DNA from: Xiphophorus maculatus
Lineage: Eukaryota > Chordata > Actinopteri > Cyprinodontiformes > Poeciliidae
Direction: 5' to 3'
DNA: 64,000 bases
Assembly: GCF_002775205.1 (NCBI RefSeq)
Contig: NC_036443.1
Span: 15,697,373-15,761,372 of the forward strand
The position numbers were made by a program, and so were the translations under genes. Shown here piece after piece: positions 37,901 to 49,723 of the stretch. The notes beneath the pieces were generated by a model, which saw only the letters and a list, made by a program, of their open reading frames with translations, ran no database searches and was not told the origin of the DNA. The first letter of the stretch is position 1, and each line of letters starts with the position of its first letter.

Positions 37901-40900
37901 GTACAGGCTCAAATGGCCAAGGTGAGAACCATGAAATATGCTCTCATAATATATGCTGGGTTTGTTTATTAAAACAGTTTGATTTATTCATAATTCTTTT
38001 TATGTAGCATTTTAACAATGCCTTAGAAAAAAACATCTTTTGTATGTAGCTGATTTTCTTCTCTTTTTTTTTCATATGGTACCATTGATCATCAGCTGTT
38101 TGCTGTTGGACAGAAGAGTAGTGCTAAAGTATAATAAGAGAAAAAAGTCTCTAAAAGGCATGAAACTGCCTAATGTCATCTAATGTTTCACTAGACGGCT
38201 ATAATAAAGTAGCCTTAAATAAACTGCCTTAAAAACATTTTTTTCTGACCGTCATGTGGTTAATAATTTTTTATATTGGGAGCAGACGCTGTCATGCCAC
38301 ACTCCGAGAGAGGTATTGGTATTAAACAGGGCTTTATTATAATTTCAAACCAAAAAAAATTAACGTGGAGCTGAAATTGTCAACCGGTTTTAGCATCTTA
38401 CACTGGTGACCAGCACATTTAACATGGTTAGAATTAGAAAAACAAGTCTTAAACTCTCCAGCTATTTTAAAGAAAAGCAGAGGCATAAAACCCTTCAACA
38501 ATCAAGATAAAAGAGCATTCATTAAGTTATTTTTTTTAAGAACACAGAACTACAAAATAATTCATTTTTTAAAAATGAAAGTGTAATATTTAAATCCAGA
38601 TATAAAATTTGACTCTTAATATAGCCGTTTAGTTAATAACATGCTAACTTATTTCCACTGCGTATCCCCTTTATAATCTTTAATTTGCTCTGTGCCAGTG
38701 CTCATGTGTTTGCTGCATGCTGTGCTGTTCGGGTGTGCTTCTAAATCTGTGTCGTAATCCACTGAAGGATACCTGTTTCCACAAACAAGACCCCACGGAC
38801 ACATGCAGGGATACGGTGTGTTCACAGTGGTGACGGTGTCTGGGGAGCAGGTCCCATGGGTTGCTCCCTGGACTCCCTTTACAAAGGAGCTGCCTGTTCT
38901 CCCCTATGGCTTCTGACTCAGTGTCTGAGCAGCTTCTCAGTCAGCAAGGCATAGTGCCCAGCCACCCGCCCTGTCAACACACACACACACACACACCGAG
39001 AACTTGACAATCACGCGTGCACTTCAGCAGCCTTGCCTCAACTGGATTATCACATGCACTCACAGTCACGCACAGCTGACAACACCCTGGGAAAGCTGAT
39101 CTTACGTTAAGCCGGATCACTGACATTCATACCGCCTCTCGCTCACAAAATAGCTCAATTTTGCTCAAACCTTGTGTCGGAGTTTACAAGAAGGCTCATG
39201 CTTGCGTCAGCATGCTCTCTGACTCGCTTACAGCTGAAGTTTGCAGCAGGTTTTCTCTGTTCACTCGTCCTACACTAGAGGAAGAGAGAAGAAGGTGAAG
39301 GAGAAGTCACCTTCCTCATAGGTCGCAGAGATTACACATGCATTATTCATAGCATGGAAATTAACTTGCACTGCATTAACTGACTTTTAATCACATCGCA
39401 GATGATAAATATGCATAATAGCCAGAGGTGATATAGAGTGAGCATCTTACAAGACACTGTAGGTCAAATAAAAATTTGTTTGAATAGCACGTAAAACACA
39501 GAAGAAATTAGTTAGCAAAAACACAACAGTGTCATTTATGAGGTAATTTCGTGTAGTTTTTTAATGATTTCAAATGCTGATCCAGGAGAGATAAATAATT
39601 CACGTTGATTTAAAAACATGTACTTGAATATAAGATCAGGATTAGTTATATGTTACCTTTAGCAAGAAAACAGGATGTTGTTCCTCTCAGACATTCTGTT
39701 CTCACCACAAGAGAGAAAATCAGCATTTCAGACCATTGACGAAAGAAACTTTTTGAAATTTGAATTTGCTTTTGCATACCATAATTTACTTTACTATGTT
39801 TTCATTAATCATCGGCTATAATAGAATTTCAATATTATTTTGTGCAATAAAACATTTCACCGTTTTACTTCGCAAAGGCAATGTAAAATTTTACGTACAG
39901 CACATCAATTTTTGTGCTATTTATGGTCACAAAGAAGCAAACAGCAAAGTCTCCTTTTCATTGATCATGTTGTGTCTTTGATTGTGGTCAGCAACAGGAG
40001 CAGGACCCCACCAACTTGTACATCTCTAACCTCCCGCTCTCCATGGATGAGTCAGAGCTGGAGAACATGCTGAAGCCCTTCAGTCAGGCCATTTCCACTC
40101 GTATCCTCCGCGACTCCAACGGGACCAGCCGAGGGGTGGGCTTTGCCAGGTAGAACCTTTGTGTTCATCAGTCACATTTAGTCCTGGGAAGGATGTGTGG
40201 GAAAGACGCTCAATAAATTCATCATTATTTAGAGCTGCAAAATTTCATGAAGCCAGGCACAGATTTGAAGGACTTTTAGAAGAAAAGCAGGGCCACACCA
40301 TCACATTTATTCTTCCGTAATTCACAGTGGAAATGAAATGCGCACGTTTATCCATTATTTCATGTCAGATCCTTTGGGAAACTTTTAGTTCCTGCCTATA
40401 GCATTTTGATGGATTACAGAATGTTGGAACCCACAGCAGGTGATCGATCAGCATCACACAGACAATCATAGGTCAGCTTGTTTACTATTCTCCTGTGCAA
40501 AGAACATGTCATTGTTGTATGGAAAATCAGGAATTTTGCACTTGGTACACTTTTACAACCAGCTAATATTCATGCAATTTCCTTTGAGGAGTGGCAGCTC
40601 ACAGTAAAGGAGAAGCATGTTTTGTTTTTTCTTTAGAATGTGTGCTAATAAAGTGAGGGGAAGTCCATACGCTCTGTGATTGGTCACAATCTGAGTAGTG
40701 TGGAGGTGTGCATACATAGACTGCATTAGCAAAGTAGTCCTAATACATCTCTTTTTTACAGACCCACATTGAGATTTTTTTTAAAGCTCTCATCTTTTCT
40801 AGAGCACATTGTTCCAATTAAATCCAGGTAGGCTTAGAAAAACGTCATATAAGTACATTTGTGTTGGTTAGACAAATTAGTTTTGTCTGCATTGCTTCCA

Positions 40901-43900
40901 AACAACCAGTCAGTATGTAGACAGCACCTAATGGTTGCTATGGAGAACTGATGACCCCAAGATGCCACTCTTTGCCGCAGCTCTCTGATAGTAACTTTGG
41001 AGATTTTTATTTTACCCGTCCTTACTATCCTTCTTAATAAGCCTGGTCACAAGATAAATATGTGATTGTTCATCCTTGTGGCTAAGAGAAATGGGCCTGT
41101 GTCATGTAACTTTGATGCACCAGAAAAACAGGAAGTTATGGATTACATTGTCCTCAAAACTGTGATCAGCTTAGGTAACAGTAAGGTAAAGGTATCTTAT
41201 ATTTTAAATGGTCAAAAAGCAAGAATATAAACGATTATTACAACTGAATTTTATTCAATCCATTGAATAAACTAACTTAAATTAAAAAAGTGATTTTAAA
41301 AAATGTTAACGTTTTCAAGTGATACCAGGATTTTGCAATACAAGAAAACATTATTTTAAATCTTTTTGCACATTTTTACATAATGAGTAGGGAGATGCAG
41401 TAATTTGCAGGTGGTTATGGTTGAATAACATAAGCTCTGAAGAAAAAAAGCTTCAAGTGATAATCAGAGCTCCCTGACTGCCATGTCAAGTTGAAATGTT
41501 TTAATTACTTTTCAGGATGGAGTCAACTGAGAAATGTGAGGCTATCATCCAACATTTTAATGGAAAATATATCAAAACTCCTCATGGAGTTCCAGGTGAG
41601 TTTAGGTTGTGTTACTTGTGTTGTCTTTTCTTTTTTTGAAAAAAAAAAAACAAACTAAATCCCATGTCGGTCAGGTCCAAAAATCAATATAGTCCAATGC
41701 GAATAATGTTAGTGGTGATAACCACGAGCTGGCATGATGATTTGTTATTAACTCCTGATTTAGCGCCGACAGAACCTTTGTTGTGTAAATTTGCTGACGG
41801 AGGCCAGAAGAAGCGTCAGAGTCAAGGCAAATACCTTCAGAATGGTCGTTCCTGGACAAGAGATTCTGAGTCTGTGAGTTTGTTTATAACCTTTTAGCAA
41901 AAGAAGACTTTGATAATAGCCCCCCTTGTGGTTAAATACTTACTATGTCGATTTTGTACAGGGAGGAATGACTCTCACCTATGATCCCACCACAGCCCTA
42001 CAGAACGGGTCAGTGGTACACCTCTGGTCCATTGCATTTAAAGTTATACAAACCGGGATTATATGACAGTCTCTAAAAACTGTATGTGTCTTTGTGTAGG
42101 TTCTATTCCTCTCCCTACAGCCTTGCACCTAATCGGATGATCGGACCGGCCTCCCTCTCCCCATACATGCCTTCCCCTGTGTCCACCTATCAGGTATGAG
42201 GATTATTTCTGGGAAAATATTTCCATTTAAATGTACTCTGTCAACCTTGTAAGTAAAGAATTTAATCTGATACAAGCTGACATAAACTGATTTTTAGTTT
42301 GTCCTTAAATCATTTTCATTAAATTTTAAAAAAATGTTTGTTCATATACAACAGAAGAAATAAACCAGATTTTTATCCGTGCAAAACAGTCAAAAAACAT
42401 AGGAGAGGTTTACAAATGTTTTATTAATTGGGATTATAATCCATACATTTTCATACTAGAAACACATGGACCACCATGAAGCATTGTTATTTATGCCTTT
42501 ATATGTTAGAGACTAGGTTAATGTAATCACATATTCACCTGCCCGGAGAAACATGTTAGGACTTCTTCAGGTTGCTCAAAATGAGGCTGAAAAGTCTCTG
42601 GACTAGTTGCCAAAATTTTCATCACTGCGGTTGTAGTCCAGCTACACCATCTCCCCATTCACTTCAGATACAAGATCTTTGTTCTTCCTTGTAGAGCTCT
42701 AAAGGGACGAGGTCTCTCATATAAATCGGAAATGTTACAAACCCGTGTCCCTAACAGACACCCGAGGTAACTATCAAGTGATTGGGTTGCCAGCCATGAT
42801 GACTAATTATTTGCTGCCAAGAATCCAAGAAGTCCCTGGAATACAATCCACCTTGTGGGTTGTCTATGTTTTTTTTTCCGTAATTACACCTCTGAATCAG
42901 TGACTCATTCACAGTTCTATACGTTACTGTATTATGAAAACCGATGATATGCTAACACTGTGTTTCTTTGCACACACGAAGGTTGCCTCTTTGTGTATAT
43001 AATACACATTGTATTTTGGATGCAAAGCCACTGCCCCATGTGGCCATATTGATCAAGAAATGAGCTTCTTGAAATGGCTGAACTTACACAATTTATGGCA
43101 CAACACTGAATTCCTATCTTAAAATTAAGTACACTCTTGTAAATAAAATTTAATGTATGGTATCTAAAGAGTGCTGGTAATCAGGTGTGCTTCATTAAAT
43201 GGTCATCAACAAGTGTGGCCGGCCCTATAAACACAGGAGTTTTGGCAGTTTATCAAAACTGCCAAAACACAAGAGTGTTAGCGCTTTGCTAACTCTCTCG
43301 AACAAACATGAGTGTTAGCAAAACGCCAAGATGAAAAGACATCAGGCCCCAGAAATCCAACATAAAGAGTTTTATGACAGCATTTCTAAACTATTTAAGC
43401 CCATCATTCAACACTGGGGATGATTATTCAAACATGGAAACATTTCAGATCGCCTTTCCTGTAGTTGACGTCTCATCAGATTCCCCTCTTCAAGACAGTG
43501 TTTCTTAAACATTGTTGGGCTGTATTTAAGATCAGAAAAAAGTCTACAAATAAAAAAATAAAATAAAATGATAAAAAAGAAAGCATATTACTCTTAAATG
43601 AAAGGTGTGTGTTCATGCTTATGTTATCTGCCTTCTCTACCTTGTTGCTGCAGGTACACAATCCGTCCTGGCTACATCATCAGTCATACATCATGCCTCC
43701 CACAGTGAGTTTCTCTAAACCTCTCAGTCTGTCATTTTTGCAACTAAGCACTATTCTGCCGTGTTCACATTTTGTGCCACGACCTTCAATGTTCTGTCTG
43801 AAAATGTCCCTCCAGCTGTGTCTGTTGCACTCTTCCCCACAGGGAGCAGTCCTTGCGTCAGGAATGGAGCACTCCATGTCCATCCAGCCAACCTCCATGA

Positions 43901-44837
43901 TAGGACCTCTGACACAGCAGCTCAGTCACCTTTCAATGGGCAGCAGTGGCACTGTAAGTAGATGTGGAGCTGCGAACGGCGTTTAACTAATATAGCTCTG
44001 CTGAACAGTTCTTTTCAAATTTTTGTCTAAGAGTAGAAACAGGGATGACTAAACTCTCAAATGCATAGATTTTTTCAGCTTTCCAATGCCAGCAAGTTAG
44101 GATAGAAGTGAATATTTCTTTCACAGTATTACAGAGATATGTGCACTTCATTTATTTGTGAACATGTTATTTTAAATGTATATATACTGTATGTCCTCTA
44201 ACAGATATACTGTAGATATTAGTTGTGTAATGCTAGATAAAAGGTGGGAAAATCTGGAAAATATTTATCAGGGTCACAGAAACGGAGATGATGCATGTGC
44301 CATTTCCATTTCTGTATGTTGAATAGGTCAGATATCACTTTTCAGCCAACGTGTTTAATAATGCCAAGTGGTTACCTCTCTTCTACCTGTTTAAATGTTA
44401 TTGACTCAAATAAACACAAAATTAAATGATTAATTTTTTCCCCCCTCTGAGCTTCAAGGAAACTATTTTTTAAATCCTGCGGTGTAATCTGTAGATAATT
44501 ACCAAGCCATATTTTTACTATCAGCGTACATGTGTTAGTAATAGAAAAATATTGAGCTCTTTCATGAGATCAATATCTCCACTTCCCTCCAGTATATGCC
44601 TGCGAATGCGTCTATGCAGGGTCCTTACCTATCCCCCTACACTCAAGTGCCTGCCACCAACATCTCAGTGGAGGTAATGTCTACTTTCTCAAAGTTTAAT
44701 GTTAAAATTCTGCGACTAACTTAAATCACTTATGGTTTGATCTCTGTTGATTCTTCAAGGAAAGTGCCATCCAACAGCCTGTTCCTATTGGTACTCCAAC
44801 AGAACACACAGCGTACTCCTACCAGCATAACAAGTAA
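25950..44837 (+). CDS. rbms2: rbms2, RNA-binding motif single-stranded-interacting protein 2 (13 coding exons)
   Basis: Complete gene for a 411-residue protein of the MSSP/RBMS family, which binds A/U-rich single-stranded RNA and DNA and can stabilise mRNAs through 3' UTR sites. Coding exons: 25950-26021, 33207-33409, 36093-36151, 37830-37921, 39992-40149, 41516-41595, 41764-41873, 41962-42008, 42100-42193, 43654-43704, 43843-43953, 44593-44673, 44760-44837. All junctions are GT-AG and the phases agree; the total is 1,236 bases. The N-terminus [12 protein letters not shown] is the RBMS2 form (human starts MLLSV.SRPGIS), which separates it from RBMS1 and RBMS3. The C-terminus ends AYSYQHNK. 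The start has A at -3. Duplicate rbms2 genes exist in teleosts and I cannot tell which this is. It is divergent from lrp1 and convergent with senp1. Confidence 0.95.
26499..26516. repeat. (TC)9 microsatellite
   Basis: Nine TC units after a T run, in rbms2 intron 1. Confidence 0.95.
26993..27056. repeat. (TCTA)n and (TA)n microsatellite with inverted TAGA units
   Basis: TCTA units are followed by alternating TA and then by AGATAGATATAT, so the right part is the complement of the left and the tract can fold back. Confidence 0.9.
27295..27440 (+). repeat. Teleost interspersed repeat, copy 3
   Basis: Right half of the family seen at 19540 and 60653. Landmarks in order: CTGCGACAGACTGGCGGCC, TATCCAGGGTGTACCCTGCC, GCTGGAGATAGGCACCA, GGGACAAGGGTGT and the tail ATGGATGGATAG. 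The left half is absent. Confidence 0.7.
31560..31970 (-). mobile_element. Tc1-like transposase fossil, minus strand
   Basis: A residual minus-strand frame contains [13 protein letters not shown] and [15 protein letters not shown], which match the family's IWRKVLWSDET and VKHGGGTIMLWGCF blocks in order. The D-E positions are replaced (WPEN for WSDE) and the WG of the second block is lost, so no active enzyme is coded. Plus-strand open frames in this interval are antisense by-products. Confidence 0.65.
32100..32600. repeat. Dispersed repeat in rbms2 intron 1
   Basis: Text such as CTTAAGTTGCTTTTTAAAAG, TGGAGTCCATCGATCG and TTCATTCCACAGTCTTGG corresponds to a moderately abundant fish repeat as I remember it. 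The right border is uncertain and the family is not named. Confidence 0.45.
34870..35060 (+). mobile_element. Tc1-like terminal fragment
   Basis: In rbms2 intron 2. Starts CAAAAGTATTGGCACTGC and contains TTTATTAGGTTTGTATGTGA and TAACACAAAGTAG, a diverged form of a common fish Tc1-like end sequence (TTATTGGGATTTTATGTGA ... AACACAAAGTGG). No transposase piece is attached. Confidence 0.5.
36354..36860 (-). repeat. Teleost interspersed repeat, copy 4, interrupted
   Basis: In rbms2 intron 3. The right-end part is at about 36354-36535 (GGGCAACACAGAGACACAC, complement of the family's TGTCTCTGTGTTGCCC) and the left-end part at about 36665-36860 (TTGGACTGTGGGAAGAAG, GGGAAAACATACAGACTTC). About 130 bases between them do not belong to the family and contain a near-duplication of AAAAATGTCCT.ATTT text. 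Confidence 0.6.
38977..38996. repeat. (AC)10 microsatellite
   Basis: Ten AC units in rbms2 intron 4, at the right edge of a GC-richer stretch (about 38700-38975) that contains no splice-flanked frame. Confidence 0.95.
42640..42785 (+). mobile_element. Possible LINE ORF2 end fragment
   Basis: In rbms2 intron 9, a plus-strand frame reads [20 protein letters not shown], similar in pattern to the 'RI.FKIL.L.YKALNGLAP.YL' block near the end of fish L2-type reverse transcriptase proteins. It is short and decayed. This is a pattern match only. Confidence 0.35.
43239..43268. repeat. Perfect hairpin sequence in rbms2 intron 9
   Basis: GTTTTGGCAGTTT (43239-43251) and its exact complement (43256-43268) enclose the four-base loop ATCA. 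Downstream, GTTAGC/GCTAAC and GTGTTAGC units at about 43278-43325 add further pairing. It is probably part of a non-autonomous DNA transposon. Confidence 0.85.
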
Positions 44838-47800
44838 AGAGGTTGGTTTGCATCTTTGCTTTCGTTGTCTGTGCTATTGTAGCAGAGGCTGCTTTTCATT
44901 GGCTGCTCTGTCTCAGATCTTCTTTCTGGAGCCTGGAGTGACTGTCCAAGGGGCCAAAGTGCTGAAGCCAGGCTTTGAGTCTCTCCACATAAGGCGTCAG
45001 AAACTTGGAGATCAGGCAGACATGGACTGTTCCACATAAAGGACAAAAGAAAAGAGACATTTTCCATGAACTTATATTTCAAACTAAACTGGAGAATAGT
45101 GGGAAAAGAGGACGACCTGAACAAGGAGCGTCTATTTTGATAAGAAGTCCAACACACTACACTTTACACTTTAAAGGTTTTACATCCCGCATATGGGTTT
45201 CCGATGTCACGCCAGTGACGTAGAAGGAAACCAGGAAAATAATATCATGTTTTGTTTTGACAGTTTATAAAGTGTGCTGAAATTCCTTCCCCTTTTTTGT
45301 CTGATATTCTCAGATGTCTAACTGCCTTTTTGTACATTGTTTTTCCAGTTTTGGAAAAACTTTTTTGGTTCTTTTTTTTTTCTTTTAGTTCTGATCTGTG
45401 CAAATATTTGATTGAAGTACTTTTAAGCTGACAGCTCTTTTATTCTCTTGGACAGGTGGCTAGTTTATCAGTCAAAAAGCCTTATTTAAGCTGGTGTGGC
45501 TCAAATAATTTATAGTCTCAACAAAGCTTCAGACAATCACACAATAAGAAGATTTCAAGATAGGGAAAACTTTGATGACAGATTTGTCTCTGGTGACTTC
45601 CTGTAAAAGAATGGCATAGATTTAAAGCATTCCAGATACAGAGGCATGCAAAAAAAATTTCTTTGAGCTTCTTGTTGCATGTGTGTAGCTCCGCAGCCAA
45701 AGGACATGACTCACAAAAGTCATAAACTTAAAAACATCATGTTTAATTTATCTTCCTGTAATGATTCCTAAGACAAGCAGAAATGTGCTTTTTGTCTGTG
45801 TTTCTGCCTTTTGAATTTTGGTTCTTTGTTTGCAAGCAGTGATTAAGATTTTAAAGACTTCACATTTGCATGACAATGTATTATCAGTTATAAAGAATAT
45901 TCACTCCGAGTTGTTCCACACAGTACAATCCAAAGCTGGTTAACAGGGATCAAGACACACATAGCTGCCTGTAAATAAGAGACACATGCATTCAGACTTC
46001 CTTTGGATTTCCTTTATTACCAATGAAGAATCACCTCAGTTATTTTGCTCATGTCAGTCCAACTGCTCTGGAGTTTTCCTCACGTCCATTTAAGAAAAGA
46101 TGAAGCCGAATTTCTCCAGAACCCCATGAAATGGATTCTAAAAAAACAGGAATGAGATGCTTGCAATTAGAGTAAGAAGACTGTGGCTCTGACCTGTTTT
46201 ATCTAAAAAACAGAACACTATTAAGATGATTTTTTGGGCTGGTATAGAGAAGCTTTAAATCTGTACTGGCCTTTGCTGTAAGTTTGTCTATTTTGGTTTT
46301 AACCTTTGTTTGAAACATTTGTTATTTAAAGGTTTTCTTTTTTACATGTACTTTTAAAACATGTTCCTATCTTTCAGAGGCTTTGATTTTATTTTTGATA
46401 GGGTGTTGTGTTGAGAAGTAGATTGAAGAGATTTCCTTTTCTTTTTCCTTTTTCTTCAGATAGTGATTGTTTGTATGTTGTTCGAGTTTCTCTATTGATG
46501 TAAAAAGGCTTTAATACGCTCAGAGACACTTTTCATTCCGTCTTGTGTCACACATGTTGGCACTTTACAAGCCTGACTCCAGATCATTCGTAATGCCAGA
46601 TTCAGATTGTTACACAGTTGAAACCAATGCAGCTGGGATCAGTGAAAAATGAGAAAAAAATCCACAAAACCTCAACTTACCTCATTCTGCTCAAGCAATG
46701 TAGTCTTAGTTCTGTGTGTAAGGTTTAAAGGCAGTCACCACTGACAGACTGCTCACAGCTGGTACTGTGTCTTCATCCTTTAACCCATCTGTCCATTCTT
46801 CTGAAACTATGCCTGATGTCTGGTGATCTATGCAATTAATTTATTATCTGAGTAAATGCAATACTAAAAAAACCCAAAACACACCTCAGATTGCTTCACT
46901 TTTACGGCTTTTACCTTTCTTCCTAAAAATGTTTTTCTTTTTTAAACACATTTTTGGGCTTATGCTCTTTAAAGTACCTTCAGTTGGTAGAGAAAGTGCC
47001 TGATTGACCGGCGTTTTCTCTATAAAGATTGAAGTAATGGTTTCCCTGCCAATCTCCTTCCTGTTGCTGTGCACTGCCGGTCAGCTGGCTAAAAGAAGGA
47101 ATTGATATTTTTCCCCACACTGACGAAAAATACCAATTCAGACCAATAGTCAAGGTGTGGAAAACTAAAAAATCTCACCCCCTGTCACTCCAAATCAATG
47201 CTTATTTAAAGCTTTGAGCGGGATGGCTAAGCAGAAGCACCTAAATTATGTAATACATTTTTTTTTTTAAATTGCTTCAGTAATGTAATTTTACCATTGA
47301 ATAGTAATACTTTCAGTTGAGGCTTTCATACCATGAGAATCTCATATCTGATCCTGTCTGCAAATCTGGTCCAGTAATTGTTGGATGAGTTGCAACATTG
47401 AAAGGGAACAATGTCAAATTAAGGGTTTTAAAAGAACTGGAGGAAATTTATGCGGTCTGACAAAACATGACAGGTGTAATTTTGTATGCACAAAGATATG
47501 GCGTGATTTGTGAATTCAGTCCATGCAGTTTCACGGTTTTTCGTTGAGATATGTATTATAGTTTGTTGTAAAAAGATTTTGAAAGTTTTCTTCGAAACAA
47601 GAAATTAATGTTCACTTAAAAAGACAGAACGACTCATTCAGAAATGCCTTAGATTTCACTAGCAGGGGTTGGGAAATGCTACTCTGTCGTACCAGGTTTC
47701 TTTCTCTGGGTTTGTTTTCGTGCACTGCACATGTTAGAATTGTAATTTCAGACCTAATCATTGAAGTAAAACTGTTGGCTTGAGTATAAGTTCATGCTGC

Positions 47801-48030
47801 TACTAATTTGGGATTTCTGTCTCCTACCTAAAGGTCACTCATTACACATGAGGTCAACTTGTAAACTTTTTTTTAATGTCCATGAATGCTTGTTTGCTGC
47901 ATCACTTTCTCCTCAGTAACGCTTGTGCCATGATGCAGGATTTTTGTTCTGCTGACATGAAGGGGAAAGCATCCCTAGTTTGAAGTTGGTGCTTGGTTTG
48001 AGATTTTCAATAAATTGTTTTTCACTGTAG
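44838..48030 (+). other. rbms2: rbms2 3' untranslated region (likely)
   Basis: After the TAA at 44835-44837 there is no further coding sequence for over 3 kb. It is AT-rich with many T tracts, and a long 3' UTR is usual for this family. The best end point is the AATAAA at 48009-48014 followed by a TGTGTT element about 15 bases on. Earlier signals could be used too. The exact end needs transcript data. Confidence 0.55.
48009..48014 (+). terminator. Candidate poly(A) signal of rbms2
   Basis: AATAAA with a downstream GT-rich element (TAGTTTGTGTTC) at 48028-48040, just before a Tc1-like element begins. Confidence 0.5.
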
Positions 48031-48039
48031 TTTGTGTTC

Positions 48040-48640
48040 AATCCTTCATAGGAGCATCCCAATAAATTATTTAAAATTGTATTAAACAAGTTAAACTTAT
48101 ATAGAGACAAATTAAACAGTGATGCATTTATTTTCATTAATCTTGATGATCACGGAAAAACTCTAAAACTGTTAGTTTGTGACAGAAATCTTGTCTTAAC
48201 TGTATTATGACCCATACAGAATCATGAGGACATCTGTCCGCTGGAGAAAGACGACAGAGATTGCTCCTTTCAAGCATGTTTATGGAAGGTTGTGTGGAAG
48301 GAAAAGAAATAATAGTAAAAAGTGCACAGCAACAAGAATAATCAGTTTTGAAGATTTGAACACACCACAGCACAGAGGTGCCTCTGGTTTATTAGAGGCT
48401 TAACAACAAGCAATGCAACATCTGTAGATCATGTCATGGATGTCTTACCTGGGTAACGGAGAAACGTGACTGGACTACTGCCCAGCGATTCATTTTTTCA
48501 GATGAAAGTAACTCTTGCATATTAGTCTGGAGTGAAGAAACACCAAATCCATGTTGCTTAAAGTTCAGAGCCAAGTTTCTAGAGCCACATCATTTATCTG
48601 AGCAAAAGGAACTAGAAGGTTGTTCTAAGACCATGGTATC
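48040..48640 (+). mobile_element. Tc1/mariner-like element, degenerate
   Basis: Begins GGAGCATCCCAATAAATTAT, a diverged Tc1-like end, then carries TTTATGGAAGGTTGTGTGGA and GTCTTACCTGGGTAACGGAG, followed by TGGACTACTGCCCAGCG and TTTTTCAGATGAAAGTAA. The last blocks correspond to the transposase segment L-T-W-..-W-T-V-A-Q-W and F-S-D-E-S. Frameshifts abolish coding. It lies in the gap between the poly(A) signals of rbms2 and senp1, and is related to 7385-7965. Confidence 0.7.
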
Positions 48641-48903
48641 GCTTAAATCTCAGACCTACACGCCACAGAAGATGAGAAACCTGACGCAACAATATAGATG
48701 AGCTACATCTACAATGATATTTGACCCAAAAAACTAAAAGTTAGGTCTTCATTAGATGTACGCGTTACCAAAATAAAATGTTAAAATAGACCATTTATGT
48801 GTTATAGTACTATATATGAACAGTATTTTACAAAAAACAACTTGGATAATTTATGTCTGAAACAGACTTCAGTTAAGACAGAATAAGAAATACATAAAAA
48901 ATG

Positions 48904-48909
48904 TTTATT
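48904..48909 (-). terminator. Candidate poly(A) signal of senp1
   Basis: TTTATT on the plus strand, AATAAA on the senp1 strand, 815 bases after its stop codon. The segment 48910-49723 would be the 3' UTR. Position inferred, without transcript support. Confidence 0.4.
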
Positions 48910-49723
48910 GTTACATAGCAGGCTGTATATGGATCTAGTATGTACAAAAATTCAAAACCCATTGTATGACTCAAAATTCCGCTGCCTAACAAGAAGACTC
49001 AAATACATAAAATAGATTTTAATTTACAATCTTATCAAGAATAAGGAAATGGCAAAGTTTTATTACCCTGCTGTTTTAGACTGTAAATGCTCCATTACAC
49101 CTGGATCACTGAAAGTAAGACTATTATAAATCATACTCTGAGGCCATATTGACCTTTGTGCATTTTAATTCCATCCACTCTTAGTAATGTCAATACTGCA
49201 CAAGCCTGCAGCTGTCAATCACATGACAAAAAAGAAACAAGTGTCAGTATTTATTCTAAGTAACTAATCATAGATTAGTTTGCAGCCCTTTTGTAAAATA
49301 TAATTTTAGCAAATTGTAGAATGGACATATTTTCATGGTGAGGTCAGATTATGTAACATTCTGAGGAAGGAAGAAAACCTCAGAGTATGATTCACTTAAG
49401 AGCACATCACTACAAACAATGCAAAAATAGTTCTGACCGGGCATTACAACCAAATACAAAGTGTCTTAGCTGCTATTATGATGCTCCACTGCTGCATCGA
49501 GAATCAAAAGAACAGAAGAAGAAGAGTGGGAGGCAGTGATTTGTGCTCCAGCAACATCCATCAGCCAACATTAGCTCAGGGGGAAGAGGGGCGGGGGTCT
49601 TGAGTGAAACAGCTGGTTTCTGGTCTGAGGAGCTGGTGTGCAAGTCTCAGTTGAACCTCATGAGGAATGGAGCTCAACCTTCTTCATGAGTAAACTTTAA
49701 GTGTCTAAACAGCACTCATGACA

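Larger units (their letters stand above)
33339..41595 (+). other. rbms2: rbms2 tandem RRM domains
   Basis: RRM1 covers about residues 70-143 with RNP2 LYIRGL (72-77) and RNP1 KGYGFVDF (111-118). RRM2 covers about 149-228 with RNP2 LYISNL (151-156) and RNP1 RGVGFARM (189-196). The aromatic residues that stack on nucleic acid bases in RRMs (Tyr73, Tyr113/Phe115, Tyr152, Phe193) are present. RRM1 is coded by exons 2-4 and RRM2 by exons 5-7. The low-complexity stretch before RRM1 (about 40-63, rich in Asn, Ser and Gly) is longer than I recall for mammals. One segment in RRM2, [10 protein letters not shown], differs from the family's usual KPFGQVISTR. Confidence 0.9.
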
